64,000 nt of DNA from Competibacter sp963695105 (GTDB lineage: Bacteria > Pseudomonadota > Gammaproteobacteria > Competibacterales > Competibacteraceae), in the NCBI GenBank assembly GCA_963695105.1, contig CAVOGC010000038.1:62001-126000 (forward strand), in the 5' to 3' direction. Shown here one piece after another: positions 43,794-52,653 of the stretch. A program made the translations under genes and the position numbers. The notes under the pieces were generated by a model. It did not search any database, had not been told where the DNA came from, and saw only the letters and a program-made list of their open reading frames with translations. The first letter of the stretch is position 1. Every line of letters begins with the position of its first letter.

Positions 43794-46559
43794 TCAATGC
43801 GCCTCATCCCAATTCGCGCCCACGCCGATATCCACCTCCAACGGCACCCGTAGTTCCGCCGCCGCGACCATCGCCGCCCGGATGCGTTCCCCGGCTTCCG
43901 TCACGGCGTCTTCGGCCACCTCGAATACCAACTCGTCGTGAACCTGCATCAACATCCGCGCCGGAAAGGCGGATTCCTGTAACCAGCGATCCACCGCCAG
44001 CATCGCCCGCTTGATGATGTCGGCGGCGGTGCCCTGCATCGGCGCGTTGATGGCGGCCCGTTCCGCCGCCTGCCGGCGCTGCGGGTTGCGGACGCGAATA
44101 TCGGGCAGATACAGGCGACGACCGAACACCGTCTCGACGTAGCCCTGCGCGGCGGCCCGACGCCGGGTGTCGTCCATGTACGCCTTGACCCCCGGATAGC
44201 GGGCGAAATAGCGGTTCACGTACTCCTGCGCCGCGCCGCGTTCGATGCCCAGTTGTCGGGCCAGCCCAAACGCCGACATGCCGTAGATCAGCCCGAAGTT
44301 GATCGCCTTGGCGCCGCGGCGCTGCTCCCCGCTGACCGCCTCCAGCGCCACACCGAACACCTCGGCGGCGGTGGCGCGATGCACGTCGGCGCCGGCGGCG
44401 AATGCCCGCAGCAATCCCTCGTCCCCGGACAGGTGCGCCATGATGCGCAACTCAATCTGCGAATAGTCCGCCGCCAGCATCACCCAGCCCGGCTCCGGCA
44501 CAAACGCCTGGCGGATGCGCCGCCCTTCCGGGGTGCGAATCGGAATGTTCTGCAAGTTCGGATCGGAAGAAGACAACCGGCCGGTGCTGGCCACCGCCTG
44601 ATGATAGGAGGTATGCACCCGGCCGGTGCGCGGATGAATCTGCTGCGGCAAGCGGTCAGTGTAGGTGGATTTCAGCTTGCTCAGACCGCGATGCTCCAGG
44701 ATCACTCGCGGCAGGGGATAATCCAGCGCCAGTTCCTGCAACACGTCCTCGGCGGTGGAGGATTGGCCGGTGGCGGTTTTCTTGCCGGCCGGCAACCCCA
44801 ACCGTTCGAACAAAATCGCCTGCAATTGCTTGGGCGAACCCAGATTAAACGTCTCGCCGGCTAACTCGTAAGCCTGCTGTTCCAACTCCCACAACCGCTT
44901 GGCCAACTCGCCGCTCTGCCGACGCAGCGCCGCAGCGTCCACCCGCACCCCAATTCGTTCCATCCGCGCCAACACGTCGATCAGCGGGATTTCGATCTCC
45001 TGGTACAAACGCCGCAAACCCGGTTCCGACTCCAGTCGCGGCCACAGGCAACGATGCAGGCGCAAGGTTACGTCGGCGTCCTCGGCGGCGTAGGGTCCGG
45101 CCTGTTCCAGCGACACTTGGTTAAAAGTCAGTTGCTTGACGCCTTTCCCCGCCACATCCTCGAAATGAATGGTGCGCAGGTTTAGATGCCGCTCCGCCAG
45201 CGAATCCATATCGTGACGGGCGGTGGAGTCCAGCACGTAGGATTCCAGCAGCGTGTCGTGCTGGATGCCGCGCAACGCGATGCCGTGATTGGCCAGCACA
45301 TGGGAATCGTACTTGAGATGCTGGCCCAGCTTCGGTCGCGCCGGGTCCTCCAGCAACGGGCGCAACTGTTCCAGTACCTGTTCCCGATTCAGTTGATCCG
45401 GCGCACCGGGATAGTCGTGCGCCAAGGGCACGTAGGCCGCTTCATGGGGGCGGACTGAAAACGACACGCCGACAATACGGGCGTTCAGATAATTCAGGCT
45501 GGTGGTTTCGGTGTCGAAGGCGAACAACTCCGCCGTCCGCAGCCTTTCCAGCCAGACGTCGAGCGCGGCCTGATCCATGATCAGATCATGGACGGGCGGC
45601 GGGTTTTCACTTCCCTCCCCCTCCGGCAACGAAGAGACGGCTGGGGTAAGAGGGGCATTTTCGGCATCCACCCTTACCTCCGACCCCGCTCCCACTTGCG
45701 AGGGAGGCGAGGATAGTTCCCGCAGCCAGGAACGGAATTCATAGCGTTCGAACAGGGCTCGCAGCGCGGCGGTATCGGGCGGCGCCGGCCGCAGATCCTC
45801 GAACGCCATCGGCAGCGGCACCTGACAATCCAGGGTCGCCAGTTGCCGGGACAGCGGCAACTGTTCCAGACCGGCGCGCAGCTTGTCGCCGATCTTGCCG
45901 GACACGGCGGCGGCGTTGGCGACCAGGGCATCCAGCGAACCGTATTCGCGCAACCACTTGGCGGCGGTCACCGGTCCCACGCCCGGCACGCCGGGGATGT
46001 TGTCGGAGGTGTCGCCGACCAGCGCCAGGAAATCCACGATCAACGCCGGCGGCACTCCAAACTTCTGTTCTACTCCAGCCATGTCGGTCACCATGTTCTT
46101 CATGGTGTCCAGCATCCGCACTTGCTCGCCCACCAACTGCGCCAGATCCTTGTCGCCGCTGACGATCAGGACCGGCAAGCCTTTCGCGGTTGCGTGTTGA
46201 GTCAGCGTACCGATCACATCGTCGGCCTCCACGCCCGAAACCTGCAACAGCGGCAGGCCCATGGCGCGGATGCAGGCGTGCAGCGGTTCGATCTGCCGCG
46301 TCAGTTGCTCGTCCATGGGCGGCCGGTGGGCCTTGTAGGCGGCGAACTGCTCGTGCCGGAAGGTCTTGCCGGGCGCGTCGAACACCACCGCCAGATAGTC
46401 CGGCCGGTAATCGGCCAACAACCGACGCAGCATGTTCAGCACACCGTACAACGCTCCGGTCGGTTCGCCGGATTTCGTGCTCAGCGGCGGCAGCGCGTTA
46501 AAGGCCCGGTGCAACCAGGACGAACCATCCACCAACAGCAGCGGCTTGGGTGCGGTCAT
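43794..46559 (-). CDS. polA: DNA polymerase I PolA
   Basis: The 921-residue protein has all three PolA domains. The 5' nuclease comes first (LLLVDGSSWLHRAFNALPPL, DYLAVVFDAPGKTFRHE, LVGDTSDNIPGVPGVG). The 3'-5' exonuclease-like domain follows (FAFDTETTSLNYLNARIVGVSF, LGQHLKYDSHVL). The polymerase domain is last (SSSDPNLQNIPIRTPEGRRIRQAF, LAADYSQIELRIMAHLSGDE, MQVHDELVFEV). It fills gaps and removes primers. Residues about 280-322, between nuclease and Klenow parts, hold an unusual Pro/Glu/Ser-rich insert whose DNA looks like the palindromic repeat family. The operon of the defence island begins 34 bases after its stop. Confidence 0.96.
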   Translation of the reverse strand: MTAPKPLLLVDGSSWLHRAFNALPPLSTKSGEPTGALYGVLNMLRRLLADYRPDYLAVVFDAPGKTFRHEQFAAYKAHRPPMDEQLTRQIEPLHACIRAMGLPLLQVSGVEADDVIGTLTQHATAKGLPVLIVSGDKDLAQLVGEQVRMLDTMKNMVTDMAGVEQKFGVPPALIVDFLALVGDTSDNIPGVPGVGPVTAAKWLREYGSLDALVANAAAVSGKIGDKLRAGLEQLPLSRQLATLDCQVPLPMAFEDLRPAPPDTAALRALFERYEFRSWLRELSSPPSQVGAGSEVRVDAENAPLTPAVSSLPEGEGSENPPPVHDLIMDQAALDVWLERLRTAELFAFDTETTSLNYLNARIVGVSFSVRPHEAAYVPLAHDYPGAPDQLNREQVLEQLRPLLEDPARPKLGQHLKYDSHVLANHGIALRGIQHDTLLESYVLDSTARHDMDSLAERHLNLRTIHFEDVAGKGVKQLTFNQVSLEQAGPYAAEDADVTLRLHRCLWPRLESEPGLRRLYQEIEIPLIDVLARMERIGVRVDAAALRRQSGELAKRLWELEQQAYELAGETFNLGSPKQLQAILFERLGLPAGKKTATGQSSTAEDVLQELALDYPLPRVILEHRGLSKLKSTYTDRLPQQIHPRTGRVHTSYHQAVASTGRLSSSDPNLQNIPIRTPEGRRIRQAFVPEPGWVMLAADYSQIELRIMAHLSGDEGLLRAFAAGADVHRATAAEVFGVALEAVSGEQRRGAKAINFGLIYGMSAFGLARQLGIERGAAQEYVNRYFARYPGVKAYMDDTRRRAAAQGYVETVFGRRLYLPDIRVRNPQRRQAAERAAINAPMQGTAADIIKRAMLAVDRWLQESAFPARMLMQVHDELVFEVAEDAVTEAGERIRAAMVAAAELRVPLEVDIGVGANWDEAH
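45600..45720. repeat. Repeat-derived segment in the polA interdomain linker, copy 3 (degenerate)
   Basis: This stretch contains ccctccccctccggcaacgaa followed by ggctggggtaagagggg, and again ctcccacttgcgagggagg. The order matches the palindrome plus its ggctggggtgagggg tail seen at 51532. In the polA frame it encodes LTPAVSSLPEGEGSE, typical of repeat translated by chance. It is less perfect than the intergenic copies. Confidence 0.65.
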
Positions 46560-46571
46560 CGCTCACTCTCG

Positions 46572-47324
46572 TTAAGGCTGGTTGATCATGCTGGCCAGAC
46601 AGGCCGCGCCGAAGCCGTTGTCGATGTTCACCACCCCGACCCCGCCGGCGCAGGAGGTCAGCATCCCCAGCAGCGCCGACAAACCGCCGAAATTGGCCCC
46701 ATAACCGACGCTGGTCGGCACCGCGATCACCGGCCGCGCCACCAGTCCGGCCACCACGCTGGCCAGCGCCCCTTCCATGCCGGCGACGACGATCACGACC
46801 CGCGCGTCCCGGATCAGCTCCAGCCGCGCCAGCAGACGCTGCAAGCCGGCCACGCCCACATCGTTGACCCGCGTCACCCGGTTGCCGAACAACAGAGCGG
46901 TCTCGGTCGCCTCCTCCGCCACCGGCAGATCGGAGGTGCCGGCGGTGACGATGGCGATGGCGGTTTCCGTCAGCGGACGCTCGCGGCGCTGGATAACGAT
47001 GGTTCGTCCCAGTGGGTTGTAGCGGGTCGCCGGATACAGCTCCGCGACCGCCGCCGCCATGTCCTCCGTGGCGCGGGTGGCGAGCACGTCGCCCTCCGCT
47101 TCCAGCAGGGCGGCGACGATGGTTCGAACCTGAGCGACGGTCTTGCCGGCGCAATAGATCACCTCGGGATAGCCGCGCCGCAGCTCGCGATGACTGTCGA
47201 GCATCGCCTCGCCCAGATCGCGAAACGGCAGATCCCGCAATCGGTCCACCGCCCGCTCCACCACCAGTTCGCCCGACCGGACCTGTTCCAGCAGCGCGCG
47301 CAAGGACGCTTCGTTCACCACCAC
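46572..47324 (-). CDS. larB: Nickel-pincer cofactor biosynthesis protein LarB
   Basis: The 250-residue protein carboxylates and hydrolyses nicotinic acid adenine dinucleotide to begin nickel-pincer nucleotide synthesis. It has a PurE-like core in its second half: AIVTAGTSDLPVAEEA, VNDVGVAGLQRLL, VVAGMEGALASVVAGLVARPVIAVPTSVGYG and a C-terminal LTSCAGGVGVVNIDNGFGAAC. The N-terminal YPEVIYCAGKTVAQV is another signature. It ends 12 bases before polA starts. larC and larE lie on the same strand about 350 bases upstream, past a small opposite-strand ORF. Confidence 0.93.
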   Translation of the reverse strand: MVVNEASLRALLEQVRSGELVVERAVDRLRDLPFRDLGEAMLDSHRELRRGYPEVIYCAGKTVAQVRTIVAALLEAEGDVLATRATEDMAAAVAELYPATRYNPLGRTIVIQRRERPLTETAIAIVTAGTSDLPVAEEATETALLFGNRVTRVNDVGVAGLQRLLARLELIRDARVVIVVAGMEGALASVVAGLVARPVIAVPTSVGYGANFGGLSALLGMLTSCAGGVGVVNIDNGFGAACLASMINQP

Positions 47325-47446
47325 CCTCCATTGGCCGACGCAACCCTATTGTGTTGCCGGCGACGCTTCATATACATTTTGAATACTCCGTCAGACGCTT
47401 GCGTCCAATCCCCTTCACCAAACCCACTCTGGTTCGATGCCATTCC

Positions 47447-47647
47447 ATGCTCAAATCGCCTGCTCTTCTTGCCGCTCTTGGCCTGACGCTATCCGTCGCG
47501 TCAGGCTGCGCCAACAACCCTGATCCGCCGCCTTCCTGGACTCAGCCTCCCTACACAAATGACGATTGCAGCGCTCAGAGTCAGTACGACGCAAAGTCCT
47601 GCATCCCGGCGCCGGCGCCGCCACCCCCGACGATCCTCGATGATTGA
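47447..47647 (+). CDS. Small putative lipoprotein
   Basis: The 66-residue ORF starts with a lipoprotein signal (LLAALGLTLSVASGC, lipobox SVASGC) and continues as a Pro-rich, Asn/Asp-containing tail with two further cysteines. I recognise no family. It lies on the opposite strand between larB and larE. No clear ribosome-binding site precedes ATG 47447, so it is only moderately supported; a chance ORF remains possible. Confidence 0.45.
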   Translation: MLKSPALLAALGLTLSVASGCANNPDPPPSWTQPPYTNDDCSAQSQYDAKSCIPAPAPPPPTILDD

Positions 47648-47668
47648 GAAACGCCCGGCATCTACGCA

Positions 47669-48496
47669 TTAGGTCACGATATTGAAGCTTCCCCTGCGAT
47701 AGCCCTGCAAATCCAGGGTGACGTAGCGGAAACCGCAACCGGTCAGCGCCGCCACCACCTGACCGGCCACTTCCTCATCCCGCAGGCGCACTTGATCGGC
47801 CTGGTCCACTTCGATCCGCGCCAGGTCGTCGTGGCAGCGCACCCGTACCGTACCGAAACCCAGCGCCAGCAGCGCCCGCTCGGCCGCTTCCACCCGCCGC
47901 AGCAGTTCGGGCCGGACCTCGGCATCGTGCGGCAAACGGGTCAGCAGGCAGGCGTAGGCCGGCTTGTTCCAGACCGGCAGGTTCAAGGCCCGGGCGTAGC
48001 GGCGGATTTCGGCTTTGCCCAGCCCGGCTTCCAGCAGCGGGCTGCGGATCTCCAACTCGCGCAAGGCGCGCATCCCGGGCCGGTAGTCTTCGAGATCGTC
48101 CCGGTTGGTGCCATCAGCCAGCCAGGCGCATCCTTCCTCGGCGGCGACGGCTTTCAGTTCGGAGAACAGCTTCAGCTTACAGCGATAGCAGCGATCGGGC
48201 GGGTTATGGGCGATCTCCGCCGGCAGCGGTAATTCCAGCACCCGATGGCGCGCGCCCAGCAGAGCGGCCAGTTCCCGGGCCTCGGCAATCTCCCAGGACG
48301 CCATGTAGGGCGTCGCCGCCGTCAGCGCCAGCACCCGCTCGCCCAGCGCCGCGCGGGCGACCGCCAGCAACAGACTGCTGTCGAGCCCGCCGGAACAGGC
48401 CACCGCAACCGAACCCAGGCCGCGCAGCAGTTCCACCAAGTCCCGGTAGCCGGGCTCGTCCAGGGGCGAGAGCGATCCAGCGGTCACAGTAACCAC
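47669..48496 (-). CDS. larE: Sulfur transferase LarE
   Basis: The 275-residue PP-loop protein inserts sulfur into the nickel-pincer cofactor, giving up its own cysteine sulfur or using a bound cluster. The PP-loop is SGGLDSS at residues 35-41. CYRCKLKLF and the cysteine C183 in NKPAYACLLTR match the region of the sacrificial Cys in LarE. It overlaps larC by 13 bases, so both are made together. Confidence 0.95.
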   Translation of the reverse strand: MVTVTAGSLSPLDEPGYRDLVELLRGLGSVAVACSGGLDSSLLLAVARAALGERVLALTAATPYMASWEIAEARELAALLGARHRVLELPLPAEIAHNPPDRCYRCKLKLFSELKAVAAEEGCAWLADGTNRDDLEDYRPGMRALRELEIRSPLLEAGLGKAEIRRYARALNLPVWNKPAYACLLTRLPHDAEVRPELLRRVEAAERALLALGFGTVRVRCHDDLARIEVDQADQVRLRDEEVAGQVVAALTGCGFRYVTLDLQGYRRGSFNIVT

Positions 48497-49686
48497 TCCG
48501 CCGGCTCCGCCGGCAGTCCCTGCGCCGCCAGCGCCGCCAGCGCCGCCGCGTAAACCCTGTGAATCGGCACACCATTATCCAGCGCCAACCGCTTGCAGTC
48601 TTCGTATTCCGGCTTGCCGCGCAATGGCCGGCCCTGATGGTGGGCAACCTTGACCGCGACTTCGCCGTAACGGGTGGCGATCCGCCGGATTTCCCGCCTC
48701 AGGGCCACGCGCCCCACCGCATGATGACGCACGCCCAGCGTGGTGGTCTCGATCAGCAAGATGTCAGTCAGCGCCAGCGCCAGCATCGGAGCGCACAACA
48801 CGCCGAGCAGCGTGCCTGGCCGGTTCTTCTTCATCAGCACCGGCGTCAGCCAGACATCGTGGGCGCCGGCCGCGAACAGCCGCTCCAGCACATAGTCGTA
48901 GCACTCCGGATTCATGTCGTCGATGTTGCATTCCAGCACGCACAATTCACCCTGCTCGTCCTCGTCGCCGGGCGCTTCGCCCAGCAAGACCCGCAGCACG
49001 TTGGGAATCGGGCCGTCGCGGTGGCCGATGCCGTAGCCAACCCGCTGGACCCGCAGCGCGGGACGCGCCACGAATTCGTCCACGAAGGTCGCCAGCAGCG
49101 CCGCGCCGGTCGGGGTGGTCGCCTCGAACGGCACCGCGCCCAGCTTGACCGGTACGCCCTTGAGCAGTTCCAGCGTGGCTGGCGCCGGTACCGGCAGCAC
49201 CCCGTGGGCGCAATGCGCCACGCCGCCGCCCAGTTCCACCGGCGAGCACAACACCCGGTCCACGTTCAAGCGCTCCAGGGCGATGGCGCCACCGACGATA
49301 TCGACGATGGCGTCCAACGCGCCGACCTCGTGAAAATGAATCTGGTCCGGCGAAGTGTCGTGGATGCGGGCCTCGGCCTGGGCCAGCCGACGGAACACCG
49401 CCACCGCCCGCGCCTGCACGCACTCCTTGAGCGAGCTGGCGCCGATGAGCGCCTCGATCTGCCGCAGGTTGCGGTGGCTGGGCTGCTTGGGGTCGATCAC
49501 CACCCGTACCTGAGTGCCGGCGACTCCCCGGCGGCTGGCGCGGCTGGCCTGGACGCCGTAACCGTCCAGCCCCAGCCCGGCCAGTTCGAGCACCAGTTCA
49601 TCGTAATCCAGACCCAGATCGAGCAGCGCCGCCAGATGCATGTCGCCGCTGATGCCGGCAAAGCAGTCGTAATAGAGGATGTTCAT
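48484..49686 (-). CDS. larC: Nickel insertion protein LarC
   Basis: The 400-residue protein is the CTP-dependent nickel-inserting cyclometallase that finishes the pincer cofactor. Signatures are YYDCFAGISGDMHLAALLDLG, IHFHEVGALDAIVDIVG, ATTPTGAALLA, VLECNIDDMNPECYDYVLERLF and KKNRPGTLLGVLC. In some bacteria LarC is made by programmed frameshift from two ORFs; here it is one continuous frame. The start at 49686 matches the family N-terminus. It is followed by larE and preceded at 128 bases by the membrane iron-sulfur protein gene. Confidence 0.95.
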   Translation of the reverse strand: MNILYYDCFAGISGDMHLAALLDLGLDYDELVLELAGLGLDGYGVQASRASRRGVAGTQVRVVIDPKQPSHRNLRQIEALIGASSLKECVQARAVAVFRRLAQAEARIHDTSPDQIHFHEVGALDAIVDIVGGAIALERLNVDRVLCSPVELGGGVAHCAHGVLPVPAPATLELLKGVPVKLGAVPFEATTPTGAALLATFVDEFVARPALRVQRVGYGIGHRDGPIPNVLRVLLGEAPGDEDEQGELCVLECNIDDMNPECYDYVLERLFAAGAHDVWLTPVLMKKNRPGTLLGVLCAPMLALALTDILLIETTTLGVRHHAVGRVALRREIRRIATRYGEVAVKVAHHQGRPLRGKPEYEDCKRLALDNGVPIHRVYAAALAALAAQGLPAEPAEWLL

Positions 49687-49813
49687 CGCTCGGGTTAGTG
49701 GTCGGTGGGCGGTGGGCGAAAAGGGCACGGAAACACAAAAACGGCTTCCGGGAAAGTTCCAATTTTATTCAAGCCACCTCCGGCAAAGCTTCTGGCGGCG
49801 GCGAACGGAGCCG

Positions 49814-51457
49814 TCAGAACGGAAACCCACCGTGGGGCTGGTGTTCGAGTGGCTTGGCCGATGGCGGCAGCGCCTGCTGGTGCACCGGATGGCCGTCCAC
49901 GTAGATCGCCCGATGCGGCCGGGCCGGGCAGGCATTCTCGCAAGCCCCGCAGCCCACGCACAGCGCCGGCCGCACTTCGGGGATGGTCAGGCCATCCCGG
50001 TACGGAATCATGTGCACCGCTTTGGTGGGGCAGTACTCGTCGCAGGCGCCGCAGGCGGTGTGATCGGTATGGACGATGCAGTTGGCGCGGATGAAATGAG
50101 CCACGCCCAGTTGGACGGTTTGCTTGGCGACCAGATCCAGCGGCAGAATCGCGCCGGTCGGACAGATCTGGCCGCAGCGGTTGCATTCGTAGCTGCAATA
50201 GCCGGTCGCGAAATCCAGGCGCGGTTGCAGCAGGCCGGACCACCCATAGTCCAGCAGAGATGGCTGCAACACACCGTAAGGACAGGCGCTCACGCACAGA
50301 TGGCAGGCGGTGCACAGATCGTTGAACCGGGCGATGTCGCCGGCGCCGGGCGGCGCCACCGGCCAGGCTTTGGCATTGCTTAACCGGGTGGGGACGCGGT
50401 TGCTCGGCTTGGCTTCGACGCTCGACGGCCGCGACAGACCCGCCAAGCCGACCAGCGCCGTCGCGCCGGCACGCAACAGCACCCGCCGCGCTTTCCCCTC
50501 CCTGGACAAGGATAAGGGAGGAGAAGCGCCGGGGGCATTCGACGGTTGCGGCCGAGGGAGAGCGGTTGGGGTTGAGGGATGAAACAGCACCGGCGCCAGC
50601 TCCGACCGCGCGTAGCCGATGCCGTGAGCCTCGCAGACAGTGATGCAGTTGAAGCAGGCGACGCAGCGGCTGAAATCCACCTCCTTGGTCTTCAGCCGGA
50701 TACAGCCGGCCTTGCAGTGGATGGAGCACTGGGCGCACAGCACGCAGGCATCCTTGGGGATGCGGATCTTGAACAGGGCGAAACGGGAAACCAGCCCCAG
50801 CAGCGCACCCACTGGACAAAGGGTGTTGCAGAACAGCCGGCCCCTGCTGGCGCTCAGCCCGATCAGGCCGAGCAAAAACAACGCCGGAAAGATCAGGGCG
50901 GCCAGCGGTGGCGCTTTCCAGTGCAGTGGAAACGGTCCGTAAACCCCAAAGCTTTCCAGCAATTGCCCAAACCCGTTGTGGACGACGACATAGAGCGGCC
51001 GGAGCAAGCCGCCGGCGATGCGACCGAAATTGCTGAACGGGTCCAACAGGCTCAGCGCCAGCGTGCTACCGCCGAGGAACAAACCAACCGCCAGCGCCAG
51101 CAGTCCATAGCGCAGGACATTGCGCGGTCGCTGGTAGCGGAATTTGACCTTGCGCGGCTTGCGCAACTTGTCGGCAACGCGGATCACGATGTCCTGCAAG
51201 GTACCGAGCGGACAAATGGTCGAACAGTACACCCGACCGAACAGCAGGGTCAGCGCCAGCACCGCCAAAAAGCCGGCCGCCCCCCAAGCAAAGGTCTGAC
51301 TGAATTTCAGCAGCGATGGCACGAACTGCGGGTACAACGCCGCCGTTGCGACGGGCGTTTCGCCGATCCGGTCGAAATCGACGAACAACAGCGTGGTCAG
51401 CGCCAGAAAAACCAGCGAGGCCACCACCCGGATGCGTTTCAACCACATCTGGTTCAT
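49814..51457 (-). CDS. Membrane iron-sulfur protein, NapH-like plus NapG-like fusion
   Basis: The 547-residue protein starts with a NapH/CcoG-like membrane part: about five helices with YCSTICPLGTLQD and FCNTLCPVGALLG. It is followed by CVLCAQCSIHCKAGC and CVACFNCITVC clusters. After a low-complexity linker (about residues 294-321) a Tat-like hydrophobic stretch leads to a NapG/MauM-like ferredoxin part with CTACHLCVSACPYG, CNRCGQICPTGA, CGACDEYCPTKA and CVGCGACENACPARP. It should pass electrons from the quinone pool to a periplasmic or membrane acceptor. The DUF362 gene upstream is its likely partner. No reductase gene that would fix the end acceptor is visible. Confidence 0.87.
   Translation of the reverse strand: MNQMWLKRIRVVASLVFLALTTLLFVDFDRIGETPVATAALYPQFVPSLLKFSQTFAWGAAGFLAVLALTLLFGRVYCSTICPLGTLQDIVIRVADKLRKPRKVKFRYQRPRNVLRYGLLALAVGLFLGGSTLALSLLDPFSNFGRIAGGLLRPLYVVVHNGFGQLLESFGVYGPFPLHWKAPPLAALIFPALFLLGLIGLSASRGRLFCNTLCPVGALLGLVSRFALFKIRIPKDACVLCAQCSIHCKAGCIRLKTKEVDFSRCVACFNCITVCEAHGIGYARSELAPVLFHPSTPTALPRPQPSNAPGASPPLSLSREGKARRVLLRAGATALVGLAGLSRPSSVEAKPSNRVPTRLSNAKAWPVAPPGAGDIARFNDLCTACHLCVSACPYGVLQPSLLDYGWSGLLQPRLDFATGYCSYECNRCGQICPTGAILPLDLVAKQTVQLGVAHFIRANCIVHTDHTACGACDEYCPTKAVHMIPYRDGLTIPEVRPALCVGCGACENACPARPHRAIYVDGHPVHQQALPPSAKPLEHQPHGGFPF
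50497..50530. repeat. Repeat-like segment in the iron-sulfur protein linker, copy 4 (degenerate)
   Basis: The sequence tcccctccctggacaaggat followed by aagggaggagaagcg resembles one arm and tail of the CCCTCTCC palindrome family. In frame it encodes ASPPLSLSREGKARR between the NapH-like and NapG-like halves. The match is imperfect and could be coincidence. Confidence 0.5.
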
Positions 51458-51531
51458 GAACCGCCCTCCCGAGAAAAGCCACGCCAGCCGCGCCGGGAGT
51501 TTCCCGCCACCGGATTCAGAGACCGTACCAA

Positions 51532-51558
51532 AGCCCCTCTCTCCGTGGGAGAGGGGCT
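51532..51558. repeat. CCCTCTCC/GGGAGAGG palindromic element, copy 5
   Basis: Arms agcccctctc and gagaggggct flank a seven-base centre, followed by gggggtgagggg. It sits in the 160-base gap between the DUF362 and iron-sulfur genes. This is the clearest copy with its tail and serves as the model for the others. Confidence 0.88.
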
Positions 51559-51617
51559 GGGGGTGAGGGGTTGTTTTTCAACGCTTTCAGTCCCCAGAGG
51601 CCGTACAGAAACGCCTC

Positions 51618-52538
51618 TTAGAGCACGATCCGCCGGATGGCGAGATTCTCCAGATCCATGCGGCCCGCGCCCATTTCGCCGGCAATGCGGAGGTAGTCCA
51701 CCTCTTCAGGCTGCTTCAAGCCAAACAGTCGCGCGGCGGCGGCATCCGCCGTCACCAGATCGGTGGACAACAATTGCGACCGCATATTCACCACATCGGC
51801 CGCCGACACCCCGCGCGGTCCGTGGCGCAGCATCACGTTCCAGGCATCCACCACGTTCAGGTCGGGCTTGCGGTAGGTGGCAAAGTCGGCGATGCACTGA
51901 TGCAGATCGTTGGAATGCCACTCGCCGCGATCCCAGACCACGCCCATCAGGTTCTTCATCGCCACACTCAGCCGGGCGCCGCCGTGGCTCTTCAGCACCG
52001 GCACGTTGATGAATACGTCGGCTTCCAGCACCAGTTCGTGTTCCTGGGTTCGACGCAACCGGCGCCCGCCCGGAATCGCGACGGTCTGGAAATAGCTCTC
52101 GCTGTTGCCCGGCGCCAGCTTGCCGCCGGCGTCCTTCACCGCCTGCTCGATGCCGCTGGCGCGGTAGCTGTCGCGCCAGGCATCGCAGGTGTGGTCGAAA
52201 ACGTAGACCTCTTTGGCGCCGGCTTGCAGGCAGTGCTCGACGATGCGGCGGACCAGTCGCGGATTGGTGTTGGCGGCTCGCTCTGGAGGCACGTTCCAGC
52301 CGATGTTGGGCTTGACCACCACCTTCTGGCCCTTCTTGACGAAGCGTTCCATGCCACCCAGCGCCTCGATGCCACGGTCGAACAGCACTTCCGGATCGCC
52401 GTTTCTGACCGCCACCAGATCGGGGTTTCCGGCTGGCGGCTCGCCAGCGGATAACCGGCGACCATAACCACCCAGCGCCAGACCGGCGCCGGCCCATGCC
52501 CCCGCCCCGAGGGCGGTTAGAAAACGACGACGTTGCAT
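51618..52538 (-). CDS. DUF362 family protein with Tat signal
   Basis: The 306-residue protein begins with a twin-arginine signal (MQRRRFLTALGAGAWAGAGL) and is thus exported folded, probably with a cofactor. The DUF362 body is shown by KVVVKPNIGWNVPPERAANTNP, DHTCDAWRDSY, VFINVPVLKSHGGARLSVAMKNLMGVV and ADAAAARLFGL. No CxxC clusters are visible, so if it handles electrons they would come from the neighbouring iron-sulfur protein. DUF362 proteins often sit with ferredoxins; their reaction is unknown. It lies 160 bases upstream of the iron-sulfur gene on the same strand, with a palindromic repeat between. Confidence 0.9.
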   Translation of the reverse strand: MQRRRFLTALGAGAWAGAGLALGGYGRRLSAGEPPAGNPDLVAVRNGDPEVLFDRGIEALGGMERFVKKGQKVVVKPNIGWNVPPERAANTNPRLVRRIVEHCLQAGAKEVYVFDHTCDAWRDSYRASGIEQAVKDAGGKLAPGNSESYFQTVAIPGGRRLRRTQEHELVLEADVFINVPVLKSHGGARLSVAMKNLMGVVWDRGEWHSNDLHQCIADFATYRKPDLNVVDAWNVMLRHGPRGVSAADVVNMRSQLLSTDLVTADAAAARLFGLKQPEEVDYLRIAGEMGAGRMDLENLAIRRIVL

Positions 52539-52653
52539 GGCCGATTTCCTCCATCAATCAGAGATCGAAAGGCGATTACCGCGTCCGAACCAACCGCCCC
52601 GGCGCCGCGCGCCGTTCTTGCCCGCCGGGGAACGTTCCTCGTTTGCTTACGGC

